Below, in pieces: positions 45,810 through 54,524 of a stretch of 64,000 bases of DNA. Position 1 is the stretch's first letter, and each line of letters begins with the position of its first letter. The stretch comes from an uncultured Bacteroides sp. (GTDB lineage: Bacteria; Bacteroidota; Bacteroidia; Bacteroidales; Bacteroidaceae). Where the stretch lies: assembly GCA_902388495.1 (NCBI GenBank), contig CABMPP010000006.1:169385-233384 (forward strand), given 5' to 3'. The notes beneath the pieces are model-generated. The model was not told where the DNA came from. It saw only the letters and a program-made list of their open reading frames with translations, and made no database searches. A program made the position numbers and the translations under genes.

Positions 45810-46199
45810 ATGGAAATAGATTTAACGACCCCTGCCTTGCTGTTCTCGGCCATTTCTTTGATTATGCTGGCGTATACCAACCGCTTTCTGTCGTATGCTC
45901 AACTGGTGCGTACCTTGAAAGAACAATATGTGGAAAACCCTTCTTCGGTGAAGGCTGCACAGATTGCCAACCTGCGGAAGCGGCTCTACCTGACGCGCGC
46001 TATGCAGGTGACGGGTATCGGCAGTCTGTTGCTGTGCGTGGTCAGCATGTTCTTTATATATATTCAGCTATACATGGCATCGGTCTATATCTTCGGGCTG
46101 GCATTGGTGCTGCTGATTATTTCGTTGACCATATCCGTCTATGAAATCTACATTTCGGTCAAGGCGCTGGAGATACATCTGAATGATATGGGAAAGTGA
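45810..46199 (+). CDS. DUF2721 membrane protein
   Basis: 129 residues. Three hydrophobic helices (LLFSAISLIMLAYTNRFL, VTGIGSLLLCVVSMFFIYI, YIFGLALVLLIISLTISVYE) with a basic cytoplasmic segment QIANLRKRLYLTRAM between the first two. This matches DUF2721, a family of unknown function. Single gene, convergent with pabC three bases away. Confidence 0.85.
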   Translation: MEIDLTTPALLFSAISLIMLAYTNRFLSYAQLVRTLKEQYVENPSSVKAAQIANLRKRLYLTRAMQVTGIGSLLLCVVSMFFIYIQLYMASVYIFGLALVLLIISLTISVYEIYISVKALEIHLNDMGK

Positions 46200-46202
46200 A
46201 TC

Positions 46203-46799
46203 TTAGGGAATGATATTCCGCACCGGAAATTCCAGTTCTCCCCAGTCTATCATTGCGTTGAAAAGCCGGATGGTGGAGAATGAGGATAAATCTTCCTGCC
46301 GGAGCTCCTTCTCCCGGAGAATGCCTTTATCAAGTAGTGCCGCCCGTTTGGTGCCTTTTAGCAACGGGTGCTGCGGGGTATACCAATGATTGTCGGTATC
46401 AAGAAGGGCGATGTTTGCAATAGAGGTGTCTGTCAGTAACCCTTGTTTTACTATCAGGATGTCGTCGCACTTTCCCCGGAGTGAAAAAAGTTCGTTCAGT
46501 GCTTCACGTGCGGTACTCTTGTAGGTATAGTCGATGGTATCTGATTGGATGAGTGCCAGAGATTGTACGCGACGCAGACTATAAGGGGCATAACCAACTT
46601 CTTCGATGCCGTTCTTTCCATATACTACGCGTGCCTTGACTATTCCTGCTTCCTGGTTGGGGCGTATGTAGTCTGCTAGTTGCAACGGTTTGCTTCCCGG
46701 CCAGAAGTGCTTGCGGGTGTCGTTCAGTCTTTGGTCATGGTAGGCCGTATTGCAGACTTCTCCGTTGCAGATGCGTATGGTCTCAATAAATCGGTACAT
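46203..46799 (-). CDS. pabC: Aminotransferase class IV, probable 4-amino-4-deoxychorismate lyase
   Basis: 198 residues, short for class IV PLP enzymes. FIETIRICNGEVCNTAYHDQ matches the N-terminal family block; the PLP-lysine would be in the VVYGKNGIEEVGY or later region, and DILIVKQGLLTDTSIANIAL corresponds to the conserved E-x-x-x-S-N-I/L motif with Thr-Asp-Thr-Ser. It overlaps pabB by 17 bp, which strongly supports the PabC role (p-aminobenzoate for folate). It is shorter than E. coli PabC, so partial divergence is possible. Confidence 0.85.
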   Translation of the reverse strand: MYRFIETIRICNGEVCNTAYHDQRLNDTRKHFWPGSKPLQLADYIRPNQEAGIVKARVVYGKNGIEEVGYAPYSLRRVQSLALIQSDTIDYTYKSTAREALNELFSLRGKCDDILIVKQGLLTDTSIANIALLDTDNHWYTPQHPLLKGTKRAALLDKGILREKELRQEDLSSFSTIRLFNAMIDWGELEFPVRNIIP

Positions 46800-47766
46800 A
46801 TATTTTCTGTTTTACTTCGTTGTATTCGCTTTCCCATTGGCTTTTTGCTGTGATGCCGCCTCCGGCTTTGAAATAGAACTGTCCGTTTTCCTGTTCAATG
46901 AAGCGTATCATGACGGCACTATCCAGCTGCTTGTCTGCATAATATCCCATGACGCCCGTGTAGAATCCCCGCTCGTAATCTTCTGCTTCTGCAATGATTT
47001 CCATGGTTCGGGGCTTGGGGGCGCCGGTGATGGAACCGGCAGGCAATAGTTTGAAAAGGATGTCGCCAATGTGTTCTGTATAATTCCCGGGTAAAGCCCC
47101 GCAGATTTCGGAACTGGTCTGGAGTATGGCACCTTTATTGGTTTGCAGACGGTCGATGTAGCGGTAGGAGGTTACCGTTACATGGTCCGAAACCATACTC
47201 AGGTCATTGCGTATCAGGTCTACGATGGTGGCGTGCTCGGCGGCTTCCTTGACATCGTTCAGCAGTGCCTTTTCTGCATCGGGCAGGGTGGCATCGATGG
47301 TGCCTTTCATGGGGAAGGACTTTATCTTGCCCTCCTCTATGCGGACAAAGATTTCGGGAGAGAAGCAGACGAACTCATCCTTCATCCATAGTTTATAGGT
47401 GGCCTTCGAATGCAGGAATATCTCTTTCAGTGACAGGTTGGTGGTTACAGGAACCTTGCATGTCAGGTTGGTCAGGTAGCTGTTACCGGCCAGCAAGTTT
47501 TGCCTTACGAGGTCGAAGGCGCATTTGTACTCGGCAGGTGAGGGAGGGGTGAATGCCCAGTCTATTCCTCCTGTATATCGGGCGGAAACGGGTGCAGCAT
47601 TCCCGTTTCCCCTAAACTGATAAAGGCAGGAGGCGGCATCTATCTCGTCCCTTTCTGCAACGTACGCGTGTTCTTGTTTATAGTCTACAATAAAGAGGAA
47701 GGGCACATTAGCTTTTGCCAGTGCATTCATTCTGCTGATGGCTTCCTCTCGGCTGTATTTTCTCAT
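46783..47766 (-). CDS. pabB: Aminodeoxychorismate synthase component I
   Basis: 327 residues from MRKYSREEAISRMNALAKAN; an in-frame Met 24 bases upstream (47790) would overlap the preceding gene. It is the chorismate-binding half only: NSYLTNLTCKVPVTTNLSL, ATIVDLIRNDLSMVSDHVTV, LLPAGSITGAPKPRTMEII and the C-terminal FKAGGGITAKSQWESEYNEV. No glutamine amidotransferase partner (PabA) is adjacent. With the overlapping pabC it makes p-aminobenzoate. Confidence 0.93.
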   Translation of the reverse strand: MRKYSREEAISRMNALAKANVPFLFIVDYKQEHAYVAERDEIDAASCLYQFRGNGNAAPVSARYTGGIDWAFTPPSPAEYKCAFDLVRQNLLAGNSYLTNLTCKVPVTTNLSLKEIFLHSKATYKLWMKDEFVCFSPEIFVRIEEGKIKSFPMKGTIDATLPDAEKALLNDVKEAAEHATIVDLIRNDLSMVSDHVTVTSYRYIDRLQTNKGAILQTSSEICGALPGNYTEHIGDILFKLLPAGSITGAPKPRTMEIIAEAEDYERGFYTGVMGYYADKQLDSAVMIRFIEQENGQFYFKAGGGITAKSQWESEYNEVKQKIYVPIY

Positions 47767-47770
47767 TTCT

Positions 47771-49369
47771 TTAATAAACCGCGCTTGCAATCACCTGGAT
47801 AATCAAAATAAGGAATACCATTGCGATAGGATAAACCGTTGCGTAGGCCACGCTTGGGATATTGCTGTCCGTCATAGAATCCGCGGCGGCAAGTCCCGGC
47901 GTACTGGTCATGCCACCGGTGATGGTACCCAGCAAATCGAGGATGCTGATTTTGAATACAAACAGACCTACAAGAGCGGCCACCAACATCGGTACTAAAG
48001 TAATCGCCGCACCTACACCGAACAGCAACCATCCGCTTTCCTGGAAGGTAGCCACCAGATTCGTGCCGGCCGATGTCCCGACTTCCGCCAGGAACAGCAG
48101 TAATCCCAATTGTCGCAGCAGTTGATTGGCAGAACCGGACATGGACCAGATAATAGGCCCCGTCTTGCCGACGGCACTCAGGAAGAGCGCCACCATCAGG
48201 ATGCCGCCCGTCAGACCCGGAGAGAATGAAAGTGTATCAGAGAACGATATGTTCAGTTTGCCGAACAGCACTCCCAGCACAATACCCATTGCGATGGGAA
48301 AGAAATCCGTGTCGGACAGTTGCTTGGCATTGTTGCCCAGCAGGCGTGCCACGCCTTTGATTCCGTCTTTCTCGCCCACCACCATCAGCTTGTCGCCGAA
48401 CTTCAGCGCGAGGTCGGGAGAGGGGGAGAGGTCGATACCGCTTCGGCGGACGCGGGTGACGGTACAGCCGAAGTTCTTCATTAGATTGAGATCACCCAAC
48501 TGCTTGTTTATCATGTCCTTCTTGGTCAGCAGCAGAGATTCTATTTCCTGCGTGTCTGCCAGCGGAAGTTCGCCTTCTTCACGTTCGCCTACCAGCACGG
48601 CAAGTTGGTTCAGGGCATCTTCACTGCCTACGGCTTGTATGTAGTCGTTCTCGTGAAGCACGGTCTGTGCTGTAGGAATGGAAATCAGTTCGCCGTGCTT
48701 GTGCCGGGAGATGACTGCTCCGGTCATGGCGCGTGCATTAATCTGCATCAGGCTGCGGTTGAATACAGTAGGGTTCGTTATGCGGTAGATGCAGGTGTCC
48801 AGTTCGGGAAACTGGCTGCGGCGTTCTTTTTCCAGGCGGCGGGCTTCTTTATCGAGGTCGATGTGCATGATGCGGGGCAGCAGCTTGACAAAGAGGATAA
48901 CGCCGATAACGCCGAAGGGGTAGGCGATACCGTAAGCGATGGATGCCAGCGGGGAATGGGTGCTGTCGATGGCTACGGCAAGTCCCGGCGTACTGGTCAG
49001 AGCGCCGGCTATCAGCCCCACAACGCTGGGGGTGTCTATGCCGAAAGCGTATTTCAGCCCGACGGCAGTCAAGGCGGCAGAGCAGATAATCAGCATTGTG
49101 ATGATGATCAGCGTCTTGCCTTTGCTCCGGAAGGAGTCGAAGAATCCCGGACCTGCCTGAATACCGATGGTGAAGATAAACAGTACCAGTCCGAAGTTAC
49201 CTAATTCTTTCGGAATGACCACGCCGAAATGCCCGAATAGCAGGGCGATGAAGATCACGGCGGAAACGTCGAGCGAGAGTCCTTTGATTTTGATTCTTCC
49301 CAGCATGAAGCCTAAGGCTACGATGAGGAAGAGTGCGAAATAAGAGGATTGTAATAAATCAGCAAACAT
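47771..49369 (-). CDS. YidE/AspT-type transporter with two RCK_C domains
   Basis: 532 residues: duplicated AspT/YidE membrane modules (LGLFIFTIG-like VLFIFTIGIQAGPGFFDSF and again LFLAEVGTSAGTNLVATF) on either side of two TrkA-C domains (about 185-360; VLHENDYIQAVGSEDALNQL, ALKFGDKLMVVGEKDGI). Each half carries TSTPGLAVAIDS / TSTPGLAAADSMT. Aspartate:alanine antiporters share this layout; the real substrate is unknown. It ends four bases before pabB, so yidE-pabB-pabC may be one transcript. Confidence 0.92.
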   Translation of the reverse strand: MFADLLQSSYFALFLIVALGFMLGRIKIKGLSLDVSAVIFIALLFGHFGVVIPKELGNFGLVLFIFTIGIQAGPGFFDSFRSKGKTLIIITMLIICSAALTAVGLKYAFGIDTPSVVGLIAGALTSTPGLAVAIDSTHSPLASIAYGIAYPFGVIGVILFVKLLPRIMHIDLDKEARRLEKERRSQFPELDTCIYRITNPTVFNRSLMQINARAMTGAVISRHKHGELISIPTAQTVLHENDYIQAVGSEDALNQLAVLVGEREEGELPLADTQEIESLLLTKKDMINKQLGDLNLMKNFGCTVTRVRRSGIDLSPSPDLALKFGDKLMVVGEKDGIKGVARLLGNNAKQLSDTDFFPIAMGIVLGVLFGKLNISFSDTLSFSPGLTGGILMVALFLSAVGKTGPIIWSMSGSANQLLRQLGLLLFLAEVGTSAGTNLVATFQESGWLLFGVGAAITLVPMLVAALVGLFVFKISILDLLGTITGGMTSTPGLAAADSMTDSNIPSVAYATVYPIAMVFLILIIQVIASAVY

Positions 49370-49415
49370 AATGGGTTAAAGGGTTAAGGGTTCGTTTCGT
49401 TGCATTACAACGACA

Positions 49416-49423
49416 CAAAGATA
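49416..49423 (-). promoter_or_regulatory. -7 box for the YidE-pabB-pabC unit
   Basis: TATCTTTG on the minus strand, 46 bases upstream of the ATG at 49369. Confidence 0.4.
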
Positions 49424-49471
49424 CGAAAAGTTCTAATAAGGAGCGTGCATTGTCCGTGTATTTATAACGGA

Positions 49472-49511
49472 CGAAAGCCTCTTGTCACAATGTCATGACA
49501 AGAGGCTTTCG
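49472..49511. terminator. 16-bp perfect hairpin after the tricorn-like gene
   Basis: CGAAAGCCTCTTGTCA (49472-49487) and its exact complement (49496-49511) with an 8-base loop, 27 bases past the tricorn stop. Flanks are only moderately T-rich. Confidence 0.65.
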
Positions 49512-49538
49512 TTCTTAATTTTAGCGTATTCCGCCTAC

Positions 49539-52500
49539 TCAGCGCTTATCGAGCTCCTTCAGCAATTCTTCCACCGCCGTTTTCAGCTGTGTGTCTTCAC
49601 CGGCTACAATCGTTTCGGGCGCATTGGCTACTTTGATATCCGGTTCCAACTGCGAGTTTTCCAGATAGCTGCCATCCGGCAGGCGATAGCCTATGACGGG
49701 AATGCCGAATACCAGCGACGGGTCTTGCAACGTTTCCCAAGATACGCTGGTCATGGTACCCGGAACCGGCATGCCTACCAACTTGCCCAACTTCTGATGA
49801 CTGTATACCCACGGCGTGCCGTGTGCATTGGAGTAGTTGGCTTCGCACGTCAGCATGATGGACGGCTTGTTCCAGCGGCGACTGGGCATGTCGCAGGCTT
49901 CGCGACCGCGAACCACTTGCGTAAAGTACTTCTTGCCGCTGAACAGCACCTCTATATCCTCGTGCAGACGTCCGCCACCGTTGAAGCGTGTATCGATGAC
50001 GATGCCTTCGCGGTTGTTGTATTTCCCCAGGATATCGGAGTAAACGGAGCGGAAACTGTCATCGCCCATCGATTCGATATGCACATAGCCCAAGCGTCCG
50101 CCGGACCATTTATCCACATCTGCCGCACGCTGTTTCACCCAGCGGGCATAGAGCAGGTCGCTAAGTGCACCGTTGCTGATGGGGATTGTCACCTCTTCCC
50201 AACGTTCCTTGGTCTGCGGGTTGAAGAGTGAAACGAGTGTTTTCTTCTTTGCTTTATTGTTGAGCAATGTGTAGTAATCCATTTCGGGAGTGATTTCCGT
50301 GCCGTCTATCTTCTCAATCACTACACCGGCTTTCACCTTTGTGTTGGCGTTGTCGAAGGGGCCTTTCTCTATTACTTCGGCAATGAGCATGCCTTTGTCC
50401 TGGTAATTCCAGTCGAAGAGCAGTCCCAGGCTGGAGGTCGGTTCGCTTTGTCCTTTCGGATAGAAGCGTCCGCCGGTATGCGATACGTTCAGTTCGCCCA
50501 GCCACTCGCTCAGTAGTTCGGCAAAGTCGTAGTTGTTGCTGATGTGCGGCAGGAACTTGCGGTAGGCGGCAGTCATGGCATCCCAGTCCACGCCGTGCAT
50601 GTTGAGGTTGTAGAAGCGCTTTTGTTGCTGGCGGTACACGTGGTCGAACATGTATTCGCGTTCGGCAGCCAGATCCATCTTTACGTTGGCATGGTAGGAG
50701 ATGGACTTCAAGTCGTCGGAAGAAGTGTTCAGTTTCTGCATGCTGCGGCTACCCAGCAAGAAGATGTTTTTGCCTTCTTTATCTATTTCCATGTCGGCCC
50801 AGCCGGCATCCATCTTGTGGAGCAGTTTGGTTTCCTTCTTGCGCAGTTCCATCTTCCAGAGGTCGAAGCCACCTTCGAAGGCAGCCAGGTAGTAGAGCGC
50901 TTCGCCGTCTTTGGAAATGATGACGCTACCCAGGTCCGAAGAGTTCGGGGTGAGGCGCACGATGCGGTCTTCGATGTTCTTCAGTTCCACAACGATGTCT
51001 TTTACCTTCTCTTCTTTGGCATCGCTTTCCTTGCTGTCCTTCTTTTTGTCTTTCGCTTTGCTGTCGTCTTTCTCTTTGTCTTTCTTCTGTTCGTCTTCCA
51101 GTTCCTTGCGCAGTTCGTAGTCTTCTTTGCTCAGGCAATATTTGTCGTAGGCATCCTGGTTGAGGAATACGAGCATGGCGTCGTTCTGCGAACCCCATGA
51201 GGCGTGGGCACGCATGCCGTAGCGCTCGGTGATGAAGAGGATGGCGTTGCCGTCGAGTACAAATCGGGGCATACCGCTCATGTAGCCGCTGTTCGTCAGG
51301 TTAACGATGGGCTGTCCGCCCTCTGCGCTGACAAGGCCGATGTCTGAGTACGGGTCGTGCCTGTTTCCGATGAATTCGAGGGTGAACCATTTGCCGTCCG
51401 GCGACCATGCGTAGTCGAATCCTCCGCCTGTGCTGTACCAGGTGGAACCGTCGGTGATCTGGCGCACTTTCTTTGTTTCCAGATTGAGCACCATCAGGCG
51501 GTTGCGGTCTTCGATGAAGGCCAGTTCCTTGCCGTCGGGCGAGAATTGCGGGTAGGCACGCTCCACGGTGGAGGAGGGGAGGAGGACTTCCTCGTTGATG
51601 AGGGTGGCATTGGGGAAGTTGGGATCTTCTTTGCGGGCTATCTTGGCAAGATAGAGTTGCCAGTTGCCGCCTCGTTCGCTGGCGTATGCCAGGGTGCGGT
51701 TGTCCGGGGCAAAGGAGAGGCCGGCTTCGCGTGCCGGGGTATGCGTGATTTGTTTGGTAGTGGCATAGTCGGTCGAGGTGACGAATACTTCGCCGCGGGC
51801 AATGAAAGCCACTTGCTTTCCGTCCGGGGAGACGGTGGCGGAGGTTGCACCGCTGGAATAGGTCAGGTGGGCTGTCTGCGGCTGGTCGTCGCGGGTAATT
51901 TCTATGGCGACTTTCTGCGGAGTGCCACCATTCTGCTGGGTATAGATTTCGCCGTCATATCCGTAGCACAGTGTTCCGTTGCTGCTCATGGAGAGGAAGC
52001 GCACGGGGTGGGTCTTGAAGGATGTCACTGCCTGGGCCGACTGCGGTTGAGTGAGCGGGAAAGAGTATACGTTGAACGTACCGCCGTTGCGCTCGCTCAG
52101 GAAGTAGAGGGTCTGGCCGTCGGGCGAGAGTACCGGATTGCGGTCTTCACCTTCGCGTTGGGTGAGGTTGGTGTGCTTGCCTGTCTGGGTATCGTACACC
52201 CAGATGTCGCGGGTGATGGAGGAGGTGTGATGCTTGCGCCATTCGTCTTCAAAACCCTTGCGGTCTTGGTAGAAGAACTGTTTGCCCGATTTGTCGAAAC
52301 AGATGGCTTCGGCTGGAGTACCCAGAACTTGCTCGGTGCGTCCGCCCGTTGCGGGGACTTTATACACTTCGGTCATGGCGGAAGTGGGGAAAAGGGCGCT
52401 TGTAGCAGGGTCTTGGATAGATGCGGAGAACAGAATGTATTTGCCGTCCGGGGTGAATGCAGAGGGAAGTTCGGAAGCCGAGTTGGTGGTCAGCCGTTGG

Positions 52501-52796
52501 GCAGTGCCTCCGTTGGCAGGCATCACGAAGATGTCGAAGTTACCGTATCTGTCGCTGGCAAAAGCTATTTGCTTGCCGTCCGGTGACCATACGGGGGTAC
52601 ATTCGTAAGTCTCTTGAGTGGTGAGCTGTGTAGCTGTTCCTCCTTTTGCGGGAACTTTGTAGATGTCTCCTTTGTAGCAGAATGCGATTTCCGTACCGTC
52701 GGGGGAGATTTTTACGTCGCGCATCCATAGGGGGGCAGATGCAAAGCTGGTTATGGCAGTGAAGCCAAGGGTAATGCAGGCAAGAATTTTCTTCAT
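49539..52796 (-). CDS. Tricorn-like protease (S41 family)
   Basis: 1085 residues from MKKILACITLGFTAITSFAS. Signal peptide; about 560 residues of PD40/WD-like propeller repeats (PDGTEIAFCYKGDIYKVP, WSPDGKQIAFASDRYGNFDI); a highly charged linker around 575-605 alternating Lys, Asp and Glu; a second propeller-like part; a PDZ domain (LLFDWNYQDKGMLIAEVIEK); and the S41 core IVIDTRFNGGGRLHED with the probable nucleophile Ser in CEANYSNAHGTPWVY. Expected to degrade peptides in the periplasm. A TTG start further upstream (52832) falls within the -7 box and is rejected. Confidence 0.93.
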   Translation of the reverse strand: MKKILACITLGFTAITSFASAPLWMRDVKISPDGTEIAFCYKGDIYKVPAKGGTATQLTTQETYECTPVWSPDGKQIAFASDRYGNFDIFVMPANGGTAQRLTTNSASELPSAFTPDGKYILFSASIQDPATSALFPTSAMTEVYKVPATGGRTEQVLGTPAEAICFDKSGKQFFYQDRKGFEDEWRKHHTSSITRDIWVYDTQTGKHTNLTQREGEDRNPVLSPDGQTLYFLSERNGGTFNVYSFPLTQPQSAQAVTSFKTHPVRFLSMSSNGTLCYGYDGEIYTQQNGGTPQKVAIEITRDDQPQTAHLTYSSGATSATVSPDGKQVAFIARGEVFVTSTDYATTKQITHTPAREAGLSFAPDNRTLAYASERGGNWQLYLAKIARKEDPNFPNATLINEEVLLPSSTVERAYPQFSPDGKELAFIEDRNRLMVLNLETKKVRQITDGSTWYSTGGGFDYAWSPDGKWFTLEFIGNRHDPYSDIGLVSAEGGQPIVNLTNSGYMSGMPRFVLDGNAILFITERYGMRAHASWGSQNDAMLVFLNQDAYDKYCLSKEDYELRKELEDEQKKDKEKDDSKAKDKKKDSKESDAKEEKVKDIVVELKNIEDRIVRLTPNSSDLGSVIISKDGEALYYLAAFEGGFDLWKMELRKKETKLLHKMDAGWADMEIDKEGKNIFLLGSRSMQKLNTSSDDLKSISYHANVKMDLAAEREYMFDHVYRQQQKRFYNLNMHGVDWDAMTAAYRKFLPHISNNYDFAELLSEWLGELNVSHTGGRFYPKGQSEPTSSLGLLFDWNYQDKGMLIAEVIEKGPFDNANTKVKAGVVIEKIDGTEITPEMDYYTLLNNKAKKKTLVSLFNPQTKERWEEVTIPISNGALSDLLYARWVKQRAADVDKWSGGRLGYVHIESMGDDSFRSVYSDILGKYNNREGIVIDTRFNGGGRLHEDIEVLFSGKKYFTQVVRGREACDMPSRRWNKPSIMLTCEANYSNAHGTPWVYSHQKLGKLVGMPVPGTMTSVSWETLQDPSLVFGIPVIGYRLPDGSYLENSQLEPDIKVANAPETIVAGEDTQLKTAVEELLKELDKR

Positions 52797-52829
52797 AAAT
52801 ATCATTGATGCGTTATTGTTAGCGATGGA

Positions 52830-52837
52830 CAAAAGTA
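52830..52837 (-). promoter_or_regulatory. -7 box for the tricorn-like gene
   Basis: TACTTTTG on the minus strand, 33 bases upstream of the chosen ATG. Confidence 0.45.
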
Positions 52838-52880
52838 ATAAATATATTCGAAAACGTATAATGTATGCATAAATATAGTG

Positions 52881-53669
52881 TCACTTCATTCCTCTTTCCT
52901 TGTAAATCCGTTCTTTGGCGCTGTTGATGCTTTGGAATTTTTCTTCGGCGGCTTTCTTTATATCTTCTCCCAGCATGGCCACTTTGTCGGGATGGTGTTT
53001 CAGTGCCAGGCGTCGGTAGGCGGCACGCACTTCGTCGTTGGTGGCGGTAGGAGATATTTCGAGTACTTTGTAGGCTTCGTCCAGTGAGTTGCCGCCCAGG
53101 TTGAGCATTGATTCCACTTCCTGCACGGACAAACCCATGTAGAGGGCTACTTCTTTCAGCGCTTCTATTTCCTGGTTGCAGATGTGTCCGTCGCTTTTGG
53201 CTACATTCACCAGGAAGTCCAGCAGTTGCAGGCGTTCTTCGTAAGTCAGGTTGGCGGCGATCTGTCTTCCGCAGTCGCGGATGGTGTTCTTGAATGCCAT
53301 CGGGTTCTGCCGGTCCATCTGCTTGCGTTGTTCAAAGAGGTTGAGCAGTATTTGCTGTCCTTCGTCTACGGCAGCTTCTCCGAAGTTTATTCTGAGGAAT
53401 TTGCGGACGAACTCCATTTCGCTGTGCATGATGCGTCCGTCTGCCTTGATGATGTACGAGGCCATCACCAGCATGGAGAAAAGAAAACTGTTCCGCTGTC
53501 CGGCATTTCCGGTATCCCAGGTGTCTCTTGTCTGTTCTCTGCTGTATTTGTCGTCGGCAGAACTATCGTCGGTATCGAACAACGAACCGAGTGCATATCC
53601 TGCCAAAGCTCCCAACGGCCCTTTGACCATAAAGCCTATGATACCGCCTATCCATTTTGCTGCTCCCAT
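52881..53669 (-). CDS. TerB/DnaJ-domain co-chaperone, DjlA-like
   Basis: 262 residues from MGAAKWIGGIIGFMVKGPLG. A Gly-rich hydrophobic N-terminus (possible membrane contact), a TerB helical domain (about 50-175; MLVMASYIIKADGRIMHSEM, VNVAKSDGHICNQEIEALKE with acidic metal-site-like residues), and a C-terminal J domain with intact LALKHHPDKVAML (HPD) for DnaK stimulation. Domain order equals DjlA. A start 21 bases upstream lies in the -7 box (53688-53695) and is not used. Confidence 0.9.
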   Translation of the reverse strand: MGAAKWIGGIIGFMVKGPLGALAGYALGSLFDTDDSSADDKYSREQTRDTWDTGNAGQRNSFLFSMLVMASYIIKADGRIMHSEMEFVRKFLRINFGEAAVDEGQQILLNLFEQRKQMDRQNPMAFKNTIRDCGRQIAANLTYEERLQLLDFLVNVAKSDGHICNQEIEALKEVALYMGLSVQEVESMLNLGGNSLDEAYKVLEISPTATNDEVRAAYRRLALKHHPDKVAMLGEDIKKAAEEKFQSINSAKERIYKERGMK

Positions 53670-53687
53670 AATTTTACGTTTAGAGTG

Positions 53688-53695
53688 CAAAAATA
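53688..53695 (-). promoter_or_regulatory. -7 box for the DjlA-like gene
   Basis: TATTTTTG on the minus strand; transcription would start near 53681, upstream of the ATG at 53669. Confidence 0.45.
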
Positions 53696-53758
53696 ATAAT
53701 TCTGCCGGAAATCATGGTAGCTGCAACGTATTATCTTTACAGGAGTGGAAATGCTAAT

Positions 53759-54151
53759 TTATTTATTTGTTTCCAGAAGCTTTATCACATATTCCCGTTG
53801 CAGTGAGTAGGCACCATCTTCTTTTTGTACGTACTTCAGCAGTTGCAGCCCGTCTTGCCGTAGCCGGGACTTCAGCAGAATATTGTCTTCTATGTCTTCT
53901 GCCAACTTTAGCATGTTCATGGCGGCGAGTTCTATCTTGCTGGTCTTGTCGGAGTCTTTGTCGTATCTTCCGATAAGTTCCTGCGTACTCATATTCAGCA
54001 ATTCTTTGGCGGGAAAGCCCAGTATTTGCTGTGTCAGTCCGTCGTACTCCGTCCATTCTTTCTGACGGATTTTCTTCTTGTTCAGTATTGCGTTGACGAT
54101 TAAGGAGATGATTTCCTGAATCATACGTATCAGATAGTCTTGCTTTATCAT
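53759..54151 (-). CDS. Conserved helical protein of unknown function
   Basis: 130 residues, almost all helix, no Cys, no signal or membrane segment. Begins IKQDYLIRMIQEIISLIVNA and ends SLQREYVIKLLETNK. The N-terminus resembles small DUF6483-like proteins of Firmicutes, but this is only a pattern resemblance. A -7 box at 54209-54216 (TACATTTG) supports expression. Genomic context (DnaJ-like gene downstream, structured RNA divergent upstream) gives no clear role. Confidence 0.7.
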   Translation of the reverse strand: MIKQDYLIRMIQEIISLIVNAILNKKKIRQKEWTEYDGLTQQILGFPAKELLNMSTQELIGRYDKDSDKTSKIELAAMNMLKLAEDIEDNILLKSRLRQDGLQLLKYVQKEDGAYSLQREYVIKLLETNK

Positions 54152-54208
54152 AAGTCGTTGCTTTTGCAGGATATTGTCCGGATTGAGATGTTGCTATACA
54201 GTGATCGG

Positions 54209-54216
54209 CAAATGTA
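54209..54216 (-). promoter_or_regulatory. -7 box for the gene at 53759-54151
   Basis: TACATTTG on the minus strand, 57 bases upstream of the ATG. Confidence 0.4.
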
Positions 54217-54257
54217 GTGATTATCCTTTGAAGTGAGGATATTGTTGGGAAATTATT

Positions 54258-54287
54258 GTTGTGATATCTTTCTTTTCGCTATCTTTG
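54258..54287 (+). promoter_or_regulatory. Promoter of the structured RNA
   Basis: GTTG at 54258-54261, 18 bases, TATCTTTG (perfect TAnnTTTG) at 54280-54287. A transcript would begin around 54292-54294. Confidence 0.6.
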
Positions 54288-54291
54288 CGGC

Positions 54292-54494
54292 AGATACTCA
54301 AGAAGTATCGTATTATAGTAATCAGTTTAAGTGTTTTCGGGAAGCAGCGAAAATCTCAAAAGACACATCTGAACTGAATAGGGTTTCGCATGTTCTAATG
54401 CAACGATATGCGTACCCATTCAGTGTATAGATGTGTCTGGGTTGTTCGCTGCACCTCCGAAACTTATATATTGGATTGGGTGCGCACTTTTTTT
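54292..54494 (+). ncRNA. Structured RNA candidate (6S-like rod or leader attenuator)
   Basis: About 200 bases between a good promoter and a seven-T tract (54488-54494), with a long nested rod: GTTT(T)CGG 54333-54340 / CCGAAAC 54457-54463; GCAGCGAA 54344-54351 / TTCGCTGC 54445-54452; AGACACATCT 54361-54370 / AGATGTGTCT 54429-54438; ACTGAAT 54373-54379 / ATTCAGT 54418-54424; GGG 54381-54383 / CCC 54415-54417; CGCAT 54387-54391 / ATGCG 54408-54412. Between the second and third helices is an asymmetric internal loop, as in 6S RNA. A small 5' hairpin GATACT/AGTATC lies at 54293-54309. TGCGTACCCA (54409-54418) can instead pair with TGGGTGCGCA (54477-54486) just before the T-tract, as a terminator. 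Either a free small RNA or the leader of the gene at 54525. Confidence 0.7.
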
Positions 54495-54524
54495 GTACCT
54501 GAATCCGATTAAAAAGGCAAGCCT

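Noticed and set aside
54233-54430. 65-codon open frame within the structured RNA
   Set aside because: Starts upstream of the promoter box and runs through both arms of helices; the RNA structure explains the region better.
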